Shown here: in pieces, positions 34,207 through 42,823 of the stretch
How positions within the stretch are numbered: position 1 is the stretch's first letter
Layout: the number at the start of each line of letters is the position of its first letter
Position numbers and translations under genes: made by a program
Notes under the pieces: model-generated
Told to the model about the DNA's origin: nothing
Seen by the model: the letters and a program-made list of their open reading frames with translations, nothing else
Databases searched by the model: none
Assembly (NCBI RefSeq): GCF_900188095.1
Contig: NZ_FZOT01000019.1
Coordinates: 1-64,000, forward strand
DNA from: Noviherbaspirillum humi
Lineage (GTDB): Bacteria > Pseudomonadota > Gammaproteobacteria > Burkholderiales > Burkholderiaceae_D
Direction of reading: 5' to 3'
DNA length: 64,000 nt

Positions 34207-34503
34207 TCAGCCGAAACGGGCGAAAGCCTCGTCGGCCGCTCTGGCCAAGTCGATGTCGAGCTGGGTCAGCCCGCCGGCATCGTGGGTGGTCAGCGTGATG
34301 TCGACGCGGTCGTAGACGTTCGACCACTCCGGATGATGATCGCGCTTCTCCGCCGTCAACGCGATCTGCGTCATGAAGGCGAAGGCTTGGGCGAAGTCGG
34401 CGAACCGGTATTGCCGGCGGATGGCGCCGCGCTGCGCGTCATGGGTCCAGTGGGGCAGGCTGGCCAGCAGACCGGCAGCGGCTTCGGCGGAAAGTTTTTC
34501 CAT
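34207..34503 (-). CDS. phhB: Pterin-4a-carbinolamine dehydratase
   Basis: A 98-residue cytoplasmic enzyme that recycles 4a-hydroxytetrahydrobiopterin for aromatic amino acid hydroxylases. The family motif EKRDHHPEWSNVYDRVDITLTTHDAGGLT (residues about 52-80) carries the paired histidines HHPEW and the later His. Length is normal. I chose ATG 34503 because GAGGT lies nine bases upstream. No phenylalanine hydroxylase is adjacent, so its partner is elsewhere. Confidence 0.92.
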   Translation of the reverse strand: MEKLSAEAAAGLLASLPHWTHDAQRGAIRRQYRFADFAQAFAFMTQIALTAEKRDHHPEWSNVYDRVDITLTTHDAGGLTQLDIDLARAADEAFARFG

Positions 34504-34684
34504 GATTTTTACCTCGGGTGGATGGGCGCTGGCTTTGCGGTCGGGTTGGCGGCTGCAGCGCGAAACGCACTGCATGCCGCCGGGCACCTTTGCAAGCCCA
34601 CTTCATATCGCCCATGCTAGCACCCGCGCCGTCACCGCATCGTCCAGGCGGTCGTCCGCCCGGTCATCCACTTGGGCGTCCGCC

Positions 34685-36298
34685 TCACAGCCCCACCGGA
34701 TAGCCGTCCTTGCGATGGTCCGATGCCGCCACGTAGGCGCCGTTGTCCAGCCGCAGCGCCATCTGCGCGCTGCCGAACTCGAGGTCGAAGCGCGGCGCCA
34801 CGGTAACCGGATGACCAAGCCGGCGCAGGCCCTCGATCACCGCCGGCGGCGTGTTCCATTCCAGCGCCACGCCGTCGTTGTCATCCATCACCCGCCAGCG
34901 CGGCGCATCGCTCGTCGATTGCGGATTCCACCCGCGGTCGGCGATGTGGCTCGTTACCTGCAGATGGCCTTGCGCCTGCATCGAGCCGCCCATCACGCCG
35001 AAGCTCATCAGCGGCCGGCCGTCGCGCATCAGGAAGCCGGGGATGATGGTGTGGAAGGGGCGGCGGCCGGGCGCCACTTCGTTCACGTGGCCGGGACGCA
35101 GGTTGAAGCCCCAGCCGCGGTTGTGCAGCGCGATGCCGGTATTCGGCACCACCACGCCGGAGCCGAAGCCCTTGAAGTTGGACTGGATGAAGGAGACCAT
35201 CATGCCGCGCTCGTCGGCGGCGGTGAGGTAGACGGTGCCGCCGCTGTGCGGCCTGCCCGGGCGCGGGGCGGAAGCGCGATTGGCGTCGATGATCGCGGCG
35301 CGCTGCTTCAGATAGGCCGGGTCCAGCAGGTGCGAAGCGCTCACGTCGGTCATCCGGTCGGCGTCGGCCACGTACTCGACCATGTCGGCAAACGCCAGCT
35401 TCATCGCCTCGATCTGCAGGTGCCAGGCCAGCGGCGAGTCGAAGGGCATCGCGCCGATGTCGAATTGCTCAAGCATGCCGAGCGCCATCATGGCGGCGAT
35501 GCCCTGCCCGTTCGGCCCGATCTCGCGCAGTTCCAGGTCGCGGTAGCGGATGGAAATCGGCTCCACCCAGTCCGGCTGATGCGCCGCCAGGTCTTCCTCG
35601 CGGATCAGGCCGCCGGTAGCGCGCGCATGATCGGCGATCGCCTTCGCCAGCTGGCCGCGGTAAAAGTCGTCGCCCTTGCTGCGCGCGATGCGTTCCAGCG
35701 TGCTCGCCTGGCCGGGGCAGATGAAGCGCTCGCCTGGCAGCGGGGCGCGGCCGTTGGGTGCGAAAGCGTCACGGTAACCGGGCTGCGTGATCAGTTCCGG
35801 CACCTGGGCCTGCCATTGGCGGTGCACCGTGTGCGACACGAAATAGCCGTCGTTCGCATAGCGCAGCGCCGGTTCAAACAAATCCTCGAACGGCAGGCTG
35901 CCGAAACGCTCCCAGGTCGCGCGCCAGGCCGACACGGTGCCCGGCACCGTGACCGAGTCCCAGCCGCGGTAAGGCATGGCGTCGTACTTCGCGAAGTAGT
36001 CCGGGGTCCAGGCCGCCGGCGCGCGGCCCGAGGCATTCAGGCCGTGCAGCGCCTTGCCATCCCAGACCAGCACGAAGGCGTCGCCGCCGATGCCGTTCAT
36101 GCACGGCTCCACCACGGCAAGCGCGATGGCGGTGGCCAAGGCCGCGTCCATGGCATTGCCGCCGCGCGCCAGCATCTGCAGGCCGGCGGCGGAGGCCAGC
36201 GGCTGCGAGGTGGCCACCACGTTGGCCGCCACCAGCGGCAGGCGCTGCGAGGTGAAGGGGTAATCCCAGAAAGTCTTGTCGTCGTGGTTGTCTCGCAT
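34685..36298 (-). CDS. ggt: Gamma-glutamyltransferase family protein
   Basis: A 537-residue Ntn-hydrolase of the GGT family, made as a proenzyme and self-cleaved before a threonine. The nucleophile region SGGTVYLTAADERG lies near residue 350 and splits the chain into large and small subunits. The conserved oxyanion/Gly-Gly segment GVMGGSMQAQG is near 437-447, and NGIGGDAFVLVWDGK near 68-82. There is no signal peptide, unlike classical periplasmic GGT, so this is probably the cytoplasmic YwrD-like or amidase-type branch. It lies 60 bases after a Bug protein gene, in an apparent operon that imports and hydrolyses an organic acid or gamma-glutamyl compound. Confidence 0.88.
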   Translation of the reverse strand: MRDNHDDKTFWDYPFTSQRLPLVAANVVATSQPLASAAGLQMLARGGNAMDAALATAIALAVVEPCMNGIGGDAFVLVWDGKALHGLNASGRAPAAWTPDYFAKYDAMPYRGWDSVTVPGTVSAWRATWERFGSLPFEDLFEPALRYANDGYFVSHTVHRQWQAQVPELITQPGYRDAFAPNGRAPLPGERFICPGQASTLERIARSKGDDFYRGQLAKAIADHARATGGLIREEDLAAHQPDWVEPISIRYRDLELREIGPNGQGIAAMMALGMLEQFDIGAMPFDSPLAWHLQIEAMKLAFADMVEYVADADRMTDVSASHLLDPAYLKQRAAIIDANRASAPRPGRPHSGGTVYLTAADERGMMVSFIQSNFKGFGSGVVVPNTGIALHNRGWGFNLRPGHVNEVAPGRRPFHTIIPGFLMRDGRPLMSFGVMGGSMQAQGHLQVTSHIADRGWNPQSTSDAPRWRVMDDNDGVALEWNTPPAVIEGLRRLGHPVTVAPRFDLEFGSAQMALRLDNGAYVAASDHRKDGYPVGL

Positions 36299-36358
36299 GG
36301 GTCGTCTGTCTCTCGTTCTCGGATGGATGCGGGATCGCGCGGCGGCGCCTTACTTGCC

Positions 36359-37315
36359 TTACTTGATCACGCCGGCGTTCTTCGCATCCTGAATATATAC
36401 CTTGGTGCGCTCCGCCATGAAAGCCGGAATCTGGTCCACCGGGATATCAACGAGATCATAACCGCCTTCCACCAGGCGCTTTCTGGTTTCCGGGTCCTTG
36501 TTCAGCACCGCCATCATGTCCGACACTTTTTTCTGCACATCCCTGGGCGTGGACTTCGGCACGGCGATGCCGCGATAGGCGCCATCCACCCAGTCGAAGC
36601 CGAGTTCCTTGAAGGTCGGCACGTCGGGAAAGGCGGGATGGCGCTTCTCGGAAGCCACGGCCAGCAGCCGCATCTGCGACTTCTGCTGGATGGCGAAGGG
36701 CAGGTAGGTCATCGCCGCATCGACGTGCTGGCCGAGCATGGAGGAAATGATGTCGCCGGTTCCCTTGAAGGGGACGTAGGTGGTCTTGATGCCGGCCAGC
36801 TTGTTGAGTCGCTCGTGCGCCATGTGGTTGGCGGAGAAACTGCCGGAACCGGCCATGCTAATGCTGCCCGGCTTTTCCTTGGCTGCCTTTACCAGGTCCT
36901 GGTAGGTCTTGTAGGGACTGGATGCCGGCACCACGATCGCATCCGCCGTGAAGTGGTAGTAGTAGACCGCGGCGATGTCCTCGGTCTTGTAGTTCACCGA
37001 GCCGTCCAGCGGCTGCAGCACGATGTGCGGCAGGTTGACGCCGGCGATGGTGTAGCCGTCGCCCGGCATGCTGTTGAGCTGGCCCCAGACCAGGCCGCCG
37101 CCGGCGCCCGGCTTGTTGAGCACCACCATGGATTGCTTGAATTTTTCCTTGAACACTTCCGACTGCAGGCGCGCCACGTAATCCGATTCTCCCCCTGGCG
37201 TGAACGGGATGATGTACTGCACCGGCTTGTCCGGATAGTCGGCGCGGGCCTGGGTGAAGGGAAAGGCGGCAAGGGCGGCGCAGGTTGCGGCCGCCAGCAG
37301 GGTGCGCAGTGTCAT
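36359..37315 (-). CDS. Bug/TctC-family periplasmic solute-binding protein
   Basis: A 318-residue exported protein: signal peptide MTLRTLLAAATCAALAAFPF to about residue 25, then the Bug opening YPDKPVQYIIPFTPGGESDYVARL. In most family members the ligand loop is PGGxxD; here it is PGGESD, retaining the key Asp. It lies between a tartrate/D-malate-type dehydrogenase and a gamma-glutamyltransferase, so the ligand is probably a hydroxy-dicarboxylate or related compound. TctAB transport genes are absent nearby. Confidence 0.9.
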   Translation of the reverse strand: MTLRTLLAAATCAALAAFPFTQARADYPDKPVQYIIPFTPGGESDYVARLQSEVFKEKFKQSMVVLNKPGAGGGLVWGQLNSMPGDGYTIAGVNLPHIVLQPLDGSVNYKTEDIAAVYYYHFTADAIVVPASSPYKTYQDLVKAAKEKPGSISMAGSGSFSANHMAHERLNKLAGIKTTYVPFKGTGDIISSMLGQHVDAAMTYLPFAIQQKSQMRLLAVASEKRHPAFPDVPTFKELGFDWVDGAYRGIAVPKSTPRDVQKKVSDMMAVLNKDPETRKRLVEGGYDLVDIPVDQIPAFMAERTKVYIQDAKNAGVIK

Positions 37316-37377
37316 GGCTTGTCTCCGTCGTGGTTATGCCGCCCTGTGGCGGGCGGTCGGTGTGCTGCGTTATGGAT

Positions 37378-38439
37378 TCAATGCTGCCGGATGTGCTCGC
37401 ACACCGCGCGCGTGACGTCCTCCGTGGTAGCGGTGCCGCCGAGGTCGGGCGTATGCAGACCGGATGCGGTCACCGCCTCGATGGCGCGCATCAGCCGCGC
37501 CGCCGCATCGGCCTCGCCGAGATGCTCCAGCATCATCGAGGCGGTCCAGAAGGTGGCCACCGGATTGGCGATGCCCTTGCCGGTGATGTCGAAGGCGGAG
37601 CCGTGGATGGGTTCGAACATCGACGGGAACTGCCGCTCCGGGTTGAGGTTGGCGGTGGGGGCGATGCCGAGGCTCCCCGACAGCGCGGCCGCGAGGTCGG
37701 ACAGGATGTCGGCATGCAGGTTGGTGGCGACGATCACGTCCAGCGTCTGCGGCTTGAGCACCATGCGGGTGGTGACGGCGTCGACCAGCTCGCGGTCGGT
37801 CTTCAACGCCGGATAATCCTTCGCCACTTCATAAAAAATCTCGTCCCACATCACCATGCCGAAGCGCTGGGCATTGGACTTGGTGACCAGGGTCAGCTGC
37901 CTGCGCGGGCGCTTCATCGCCAGTTCAAAGGCGAAGCGGTGGATGCGCTCGACGCCGGCGCGGGTGAACACCGCCACCTCGGTGCCGACTTCGATCGGCA
38001 GGCCGCGGTGGGCGCGGCCGCCGTTGCCGGCGTACTCGCCCTCGGAATTCTCGCGGATGATGACCCAGTCGATGCCGGCGCCATTCTGCAGCGGGCTCTT
38101 GACCCCGGGCAGCACCCGGGCCGGGCGCACGTTCGCATACTGGTCGAAGCCTTGGGCGATGGGCAGGCGCAGCCCCCACAGCGATACATGGTCCGGCACC
38201 TGCTGGCTGCCGACGGCGCCGAAGAAGATGGCGTCGAACTGTTTCAGCCGTTCCAGCCCGCCCTCGGGAATGTAATGGCCATGCGCCAGGTAATAGTCCG
38301 AGCTCCACGGAAAGCTCTCCACCTCCATCCGGAAGCCGCCGTCGCGGGCGGCGAGGGCTTCCAGCACGGTCAGGCCGGCGCGGATGACTTCCGGCCCGAT
38401 GCCGTCGGCGCCGATGGCGGCGATCTTGTGTGTTCTCAT
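37378..38439 (-). CDS. Tartrate dehydrogenase / D-malate-type beta-hydroxyacid oxidative decarboxylase
   Basis: A 353-residue member of the isocitrate/isopropylmalate dehydrogenase family. Visible marks are the IGADGIGPEVI start, ENSEGEYAGNGG (near 130-141, where isopropylmalate dehydrogenases differ), the catalytic Lys in TKSNAQRFG, and metal Asp residues in NLHADILSDLAAALSG. EPIHGSAFDITGKGIANP is also family-typical. The ENSEGEYAG and SLWGLRLPIAQGFDQYANVRP segments match tartrate/D-malate dehydrogenases (TtuC/DmlA) rather than LeuB. The reaction is NAD-dependent oxidation, often with decarboxylation, of D-malate or tartrate. It is the first gene of the minus-strand operon with the Bug and GGT genes. 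Confidence 0.88.
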   Translation of the reverse strand: MRTHKIAAIGADGIGPEVIRAGLTVLEALAARDGGFRMEVESFPWSSDYYLAHGHYIPEGGLERLKQFDAIFFGAVGSQQVPDHVSLWGLRLPIAQGFDQYANVRPARVLPGVKSPLQNGAGIDWVIIRENSEGEYAGNGGRAHRGLPIEVGTEVAVFTRAGVERIHRFAFELAMKRPRRQLTLVTKSNAQRFGMVMWDEIFYEVAKDYPALKTDRELVDAVTTRMVLKPQTLDVIVATNLHADILSDLAAALSGSLGIAPTANLNPERQFPSMFEPIHGSAFDITGKGIANPVATFWTASMMLEHLGEADAAARLMRAIEAVTASGLHTPDLGGTATTEDVTRAVCEHIRQH

Positions 38440-38630
38440 CTGTCTCCCCTGACCTGCCTTTTTGAAGGTTGTGCCCTATGGCGGGCGAGCTTGCGCCATG
38501 ACTGCCTCATGGCGGCGGCCATCCATGCTATATGCGCGGCGGAAGACGGCCCGGGAACAACCGTTCGACTTCTGATTTAGGTCAACAGGGCGCGGCGACG
38601 GCCCAATGGAGGTCGCTCGACGGCGGCCAC

Positions 38631-39608
38631 TCAGCGCGAACCCCGGCGCCGGGCGCTGCCTGCCTCCATCAGCAAGTAAAGCACGGTCGCCAGCGCCAGG
38701 GGCGCAAGGTAGTAGATGGCGCGGTAGGCGATCAGGGTGGCCAGCACGTCGGCCTTCGCCAGGGGCGGCGCCAGCAGGCCGATGAACACCGCCTCCAGCA
38801 CGCCGAGGCCGGCCGGAACGTGGGTGATGACGCCGGCAATGGCGGCGACCAGCAGCACCGCCAGCACCGTCGGATAGTCGAGCGCGCCGTCGAACAGCGC
38901 GTGAATGATGGCGGCGATCAGCATCCAGTTGGCGCAGGACATCAGCAGCTGCAAGCCGGCCAGGCGCTGCGACGGCAGCCGGAGCTCCACCCCGCGCAAG
39001 CGCCACTGGCGGCGCCGGGAGAAAGCGCATAGCGCCACGTAGGCGCACACCACGCCCAGCAGCAGGCCGCCGATGACGCGCAAGGCAGCGGGGCCGACAT
39101 GCCATTGCGGCGGCAGGCGCAGCGGCCAGAGCACGAAGGCGACGCCGGCCAGCAGCAGATAGCCGATCCAGTTGGTCAGCATGCTCAGCGCGGTGATCTG
39201 GGCGATGCGCGCGGTGTCGAGCCCGAGCCCGGCGTAGAGGCGGAAGCGAAAGCCGACCCCGCCGACCAGGGAGCCGAGGTTCAGATTGAACACATAGCTG
39301 ATGAAGTTGACCGCCATGGTGCGGCCCACGCCCAAGCCATGCCTGGTGTAGTGGCGGCCGAGCAGATCGAAGCAGCTGTACAGGCCGAAGCTGGCGGCGG
39401 CGAGTGCGCCGGCCAGCCACAGGCTGGCGGGACGGCGCTGCTGCAAGCCCGCGAGCACGCGCTGCCAGTCGATGTCGCGCGCCTGGGTCAGCAGCAGCCA
39501 GGCCACCAGCGCGAAGAAGGCGAGCTTCGCCGCCCTGCCCAGCCATTGCCGCCAAGCCGGACCGGCCTGCCGCCTGCCTTCGCCTGCGCCCGCTTCCCTG
39601 GCGTTCAT
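38631..39608 (-). CDS. YbhN/LPG-synthase-type integral membrane protein
   Basis: A 325-residue inner-membrane protein of the lysylphosphatidylglycerol synthase transmembrane (UPF0104/YbhN) family, with about eight hydrophobic segments. Family marks include NFISYVFNLNLGSLVGGVGFRFRLY (near 100-124) and HVPAGLGVLEAVFIGLL (near 265-281). There is no aminoacyl-transferase domain, so it is not a full MprF. Proteins of this group are linked to anionic phospholipid handling. Its ATG overlaps the stop of the cardiolipin synthase gene by four bases, so the two are coupled; this order is found in other bacteria (ybhO-ybhN). Confidence 0.88.
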   Translation of the reverse strand: MNAREAGAGEGRRQAGPAWRQWLGRAAKLAFFALVAWLLLTQARDIDWQRVLAGLQQRRPASLWLAGALAAASFGLYSCFDLLGRHYTRHGLGVGRTMAVNFISYVFNLNLGSLVGGVGFRFRLYAGLGLDTARIAQITALSMLTNWIGYLLLAGVAFVLWPLRLPPQWHVGPAALRVIGGLLLGVVCAYVALCAFSRRRQWRLRGVELRLPSQRLAGLQLLMSCANWMLIAAIIHALFDGALDYPTVLAVLLVAAIAGVITHVPAGLGVLEAVFIGLLAPPLAKADVLATLIAYRAIYYLAPLALATVLYLLMEAGSARRRGSR

Positions 39609-40837
39609 GGCACGGTGGTGTGTTCCAGGCGATCGGCGCCCTCGGGCAGGGTTTCGTCATGCAGGGCATCGAGCCGCGGCGTGTGCGCCGGCAGCCAGCC
39701 GACCCAGGAAGGAAAGCGGCGCAGGAAATGGAACAGGAAGAAGCTGCGCACCTGCCGCCACATCTCCGGCTCGCGCACGTCTTCCGGGCGGATCTGCTTG
39801 CAGCTGTGCCGGATCAGGTAGTCCAGGCGCTCGCGCAGGCGATGGTTGAAGCCGCGGTCGCGGATCATCACGTTCGCCTCGAGATTCAGCGAGAGGCTGA
39901 GCGGATCGAGATTGCTGGAACCGACGGTGGCCCATTCGTCGTCCACCACCGCCACCTTGCCGTGCAGCGGCCGCGCGCAGTATTCGTAGATGCGCACGCC
40001 GCCGCGCAGCAGGTGGTGGTAGAGCATGGCGGCCGCGATCTGCACGATCTGCATGTCCGGGTTGCCCTGCAAGATGAGGTCCACCTGCACGCCGCGCCGC
40101 GCCGCGCGGCGCAGGTCGCGCAGGAAGGCCCAGCCGGGAAAGAAATAGGCGTTGGCAATCACCACGCGCCGCTGCGCCAGGCGGATGGCAAGGCGGTATT
40201 GGCGTTCGATGGCGCGCTTGTTTTCATTGTTGTCGCGCCAGACGAACAGCGCCTCGGCCTCGCCCGCCGGCGCCGGCGCCGGCGTCTGCGCGACTGCTTG
40301 GCGGCGCCTGAACCAGTGGCGCCTGCCGTGGCCGGCGGCGATGGCGGCGCGCATGAAGGCATGGATCTGGGCGACGATCGGCCCTTCCGCCTGCACGGCA
40401 TAATCCTGCTTCGCCTCCGGGCCGAAGTCGCCAAGATGGTCGGCGGAGTAATTGATGCCGCCGACGAAGGCAATCTTCCCATCCACCACCACCAGCTTGC
40501 GGTGCATGCGCCGGAACAGATTCAACCGCCGCAGCAGGCGCAGGCCGGGATCGAAGACATGGAAGCGCACGCCGGCCGCCGTCAGGCTGCCGATGAATTC
40601 CTGCGACAGGCTGGGTGAGCCCCAGCCATCGATGGTGAGGTCGATCTGCACGCCGCGCCGCGCCGCCTCCAGCAGCACCTGATGCAGTTGCAGCCCCACC
40701 TTGTCTTCATACAGGATGAAGGTTTCCAGCATCACTTCGCGCTCGGCGCGCGCGATCGCTTCGAACACCTTCGGGTAGAACTCCTCCCCGTTCTCGAGCA
40801 GGGAAAATCGATTGCCGCCTGTCCAACGCCGGTTCAC
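39605..40837 (-). CDS. clsB: Cardiolipin synthase B
   Basis: A 410-residue phospholipase-D-superfamily enzyme joining phosphatidylglycerol units (or PG and another alcohol) into cardiolipin at the inner membrane. Two HKD motifs are intact: HRKLVVVDGKIAFVGGIN (near 112-129) and HGKVAVVDDEWATVGSSNLD (near 291-310). There is no N-terminal membrane domain, as expected for ClsB (YbhO) rather than ClsA. Its stop overlaps the ybhN-like start. It is the first gene of the pair; a metallophosphoesterase gene lies 126 bases upstream on the same strand. Confidence 0.92.
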   Translation of the reverse strand: MNRRWTGGNRFSLLENGEEFYPKVFEAIARAEREVMLETFILYEDKVGLQLHQVLLEAARRGVQIDLTIDGWGSPSLSQEFIGSLTAAGVRFHVFDPGLRLLRRLNLFRRMHRKLVVVDGKIAFVGGINYSADHLGDFGPEAKQDYAVQAEGPIVAQIHAFMRAAIAAGHGRRHWFRRRQAVAQTPAPAPAGEAEALFVWRDNNENKRAIERQYRLAIRLAQRRVVIANAYFFPGWAFLRDLRRAARRGVQVDLILQGNPDMQIVQIAAAMLYHHLLRGGVRIYEYCARPLHGKVAVVDDEWATVGSSNLDPLSLSLNLEANVMIRDRGFNHRLRERLDYLIRHSCKQIRPEDVREPEMWRQVRSFFLFHFLRRFPSWVGWLPAHTPRLDALHDETLPEGADRLEHTTVP

Positions 40838-40963
40838 GCCTGACCGCTCCTTGAGTCATATGGCCGGCAATATTTTCAAGCCGACCGGAAAACCTTGCCG
40901 CTTCTTGCGACGCCTACTTGGTTGGACCCGCATTTCGGCAAAGGAATTCCGGCGCGGGCGGGT

Positions 40964-41713
40964 TCAGACATTGACCGATTCGCGCTGCATTTCAAATAGC
41001 CGGAATGCCGGCTGCTCGGGATAAGTGCGCTGCATCAGCGGCCGCGCGACGTTGTACACCGGGATCTGGTTCACGGTCTTGCCTTCCGGGTGGCCGCGGT
41101 GCGCATGGCCGTGGAACACCACGTCGACCGGATAGCGCAGCAGCGGATCTTCCAGCCGGCTGCAGCCGAGGAAGGGAAATATCTCGAGCGGCTCGCCCTG
41201 CACCGTGGCTTCGATCGGCGAGTAATGCATCAAGGCGATGCGATGCGGCGTGCGCAGCTTGGCCAGCGCCGATTCGAGCTTGAGCGCTTCCTGCAGGGCC
41301 TCCTCGACGAACTGCTTCATGATGCGTTCGCCCCAGGGGCCGAGCGCGCGCCGCCCGAAGCCGCCGGCAAAGCCCTTGACGCCGGCGATGCCCACGCCAT
41401 GCACTTCGCACGCCTCGCCGTCCAGCACCCGCACGCCGGCATTGGTCAGTATCTCGCATACCTTGTCCTGCTGGCCCGATTCGAAGTCGTGGTTGCCGAG
41501 CACCGCCACGATGGGCACGCGGACCGCTGCCAGTTCTTCCACCAGCACATGCGCCTCTTCCGGCAAGCCGTAGTCGGTCAGGTCGCCGGCCAGCAGCAGG
41601 GCATCCGCCGCCTTCTCCGCCTGCGAGAACAGGGGCCGGAGGCTGCCCGCGGATGACTTGGTGCAATGAAGGTCGCCGACGGCGGCGAATCGAACGGTGT
41701 CTTCTGAAATCAC
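40964..41713 (-). CDS. Calcineurin-like metallophosphoesterase
   Basis: A 249-residue cytoplasmic metallophosphoesterase. The dimetal motifs are complete and in order: GDLHC (residues 13-17), GDLTD (43-47), GNHDF (72-76), MHYSP near 160 and HGHAHRG (near 200-206). Substrate classes include cyclic nucleotides, dinucleotides and phosphoproteins and cannot be told apart here. It is divergent from a nucleotidyltransferase-fold gene starting at 41885, with 171 bases between. The divergent arrangement suggests a functional pair, as described in the findings. Confidence 0.9.
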   Translation of the reverse strand: MISEDTVRFAAVGDLHCTKSSAGSLRPLFSQAEKAADALLLAGDLTDYGLPEEAHVLVEELAAVRVPIVAVLGNHDFESGQQDKVCEILTNAGVRVLDGEACEVHGVGIAGVKGFAGGFGRRALGPWGERIMKQFVEEALQEALKLESALAKLRTPHRIALMHYSPIEATVQGEPLEIFPFLGCSRLEDPLLRYPVDVVFHGHAHRGHPEGKTVNQIPVYNVARPLMQRTYPEQPAFRLFEMQRESVNV

Positions 41714-41884
41714 TTCTTCCTCCTAGTAAAGTCGGCCGGATGCGGTCGGCGCGCCGATGCCAGCTTTCAATGCGGCGCATGCTGAGGAAACAGACCATGG
41801 ATCAGTGGCATAAGTTTTGCTGAATTTGCCATAACAGGCTGATATCACGGCCTGCCTCCCGGACATCGAGACAAAGGAGCGCCC

Positions 41885-42730
41885 ATGTCAGCAGCCATGC
41901 CCCTACCCATGCCCATCCATCCCCCGCAGACCTGCGAACCGATGCAGCCAGGGGCAGCGCGGTTCTATCGGGACGTGCTGCGGCTGCTGAACCGCCATGG
42001 CATTCCCTTCCTGGTCGGCGGCGCCTATGCGCTCAACCATTACACCGGCATCGGCCGCCAGACCAAGGACCTCGACCTGTTCATCATGCGTCGCGACTTC
42101 GATCGAGTCGCCGCAGCGCTTGCCGGAGAGGGATATCAGGCGGAGCTGACCTATCCGCACTGGCTGGGCAAGGCCTTCGACGGCACGGCTTTCGTCGACC
42201 TGATCTTCAGTTCCGGCAACGGCGTCTCCGAGGTGGATGACGGCTGGTTCGACCATGCCATCGATGCCGTGGTGCTCGACACCCCCGTCAAGCTGTCGCC
42301 GGTGGAGGAGTCGATCTGGTCCAAGGCCTTCATCATGGAACGCGAACGCTACGACGGCGCCGACATCGCCCACATGATCCGCGCCTGCGCCGACACCATC
42401 GACTGGCGCCGCCTGCTGCAGCGCTTCGATCCGCACTGGCGGGTGCTGCTCAGCCACCTCACGCTGTTCGGCTTCATCTATCCGGCCGAGCGCCACTTGG
42501 TGCCGGCATGGCTGATGGAAGACCTGGTGGAGCGGCTGCGGCGGGAAATCCATGCGCCGCCGCAGGACGAGGGCGTGTGCCAGGGCACGCTGCTGTCGCG
42601 CGAGCAGTACCTGAGCGACATCCATCAGCAAGGCTTCCACGATGCGCGCGTCGAGCCGCACGGCAACATGTCGCCCGAGGACGCGGCATCGTGGACGCGG
42701 GCCATCCCGGAGCGCGATGACGAAGGCTGA
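41885..42730 (+). CDS. Nucleotidyltransferase-fold protein
   Basis: A 281-residue protein with a nucleotidyltransferase (NTase) core: LVGGAYALNHYTG (near 41-53), followed by RQTKDLDLFIMR (near 56-67), where DLD gives the catalytic aspartates. AFVDLIFSSG (near 104-113) supplies a possible third. This is the Nrd/AbiEii-like uncharacterised NTase layout. The C-terminal ~120 residues are helical and end in a polar tail. AAAGGAG precedes the ATG by seven bases. The divergent metallophosphoesterase could remove what this enzyme adds, but no substrate is known. No toxin-antitoxin partner of normal size is adjacent. Confidence 0.8.
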   Translation: MSAAMPLPMPIHPPQTCEPMQPGAARFYRDVLRLLNRHGIPFLVGGAYALNHYTGIGRQTKDLDLFIMRRDFDRVAAALAGEGYQAELTYPHWLGKAFDGTAFVDLIFSSGNGVSEVDDGWFDHAIDAVVLDTPVKLSPVEESIWSKAFIMERERYDGADIAHMIRACADTIDWRRLLQRFDPHWRVLLSHLTLFGFIYPAERHLVPAWLMEDLVERLRREIHAPPQDEGVCQGTLLSREQYLSDIHQQGFHDARVEPHGNMSPEDAASWTRAIPERDDEG

Positions 42731-42770
42731 GGCCGTTGCAAGGCTCCGCTCATGAACTCATTCGCCCATT

Positions 42771-42803
42771 AAAAAGCGCCTGTCCGCGCTGGCGGCAGGC
42801 GCT
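42771..42803 (-). terminator. Terminator after the Ser-rich protein gene
   Basis: AGCGCCTG (42775-42782) pairs with CAGGCGCT (42796-42803), with extra pairing inside. On the minus strand the stem is followed by TTTTT (42775-42771). Confidence 0.8.
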
Positions 42804-42823
42804 GGCTTGATGCTGCCGATCCC

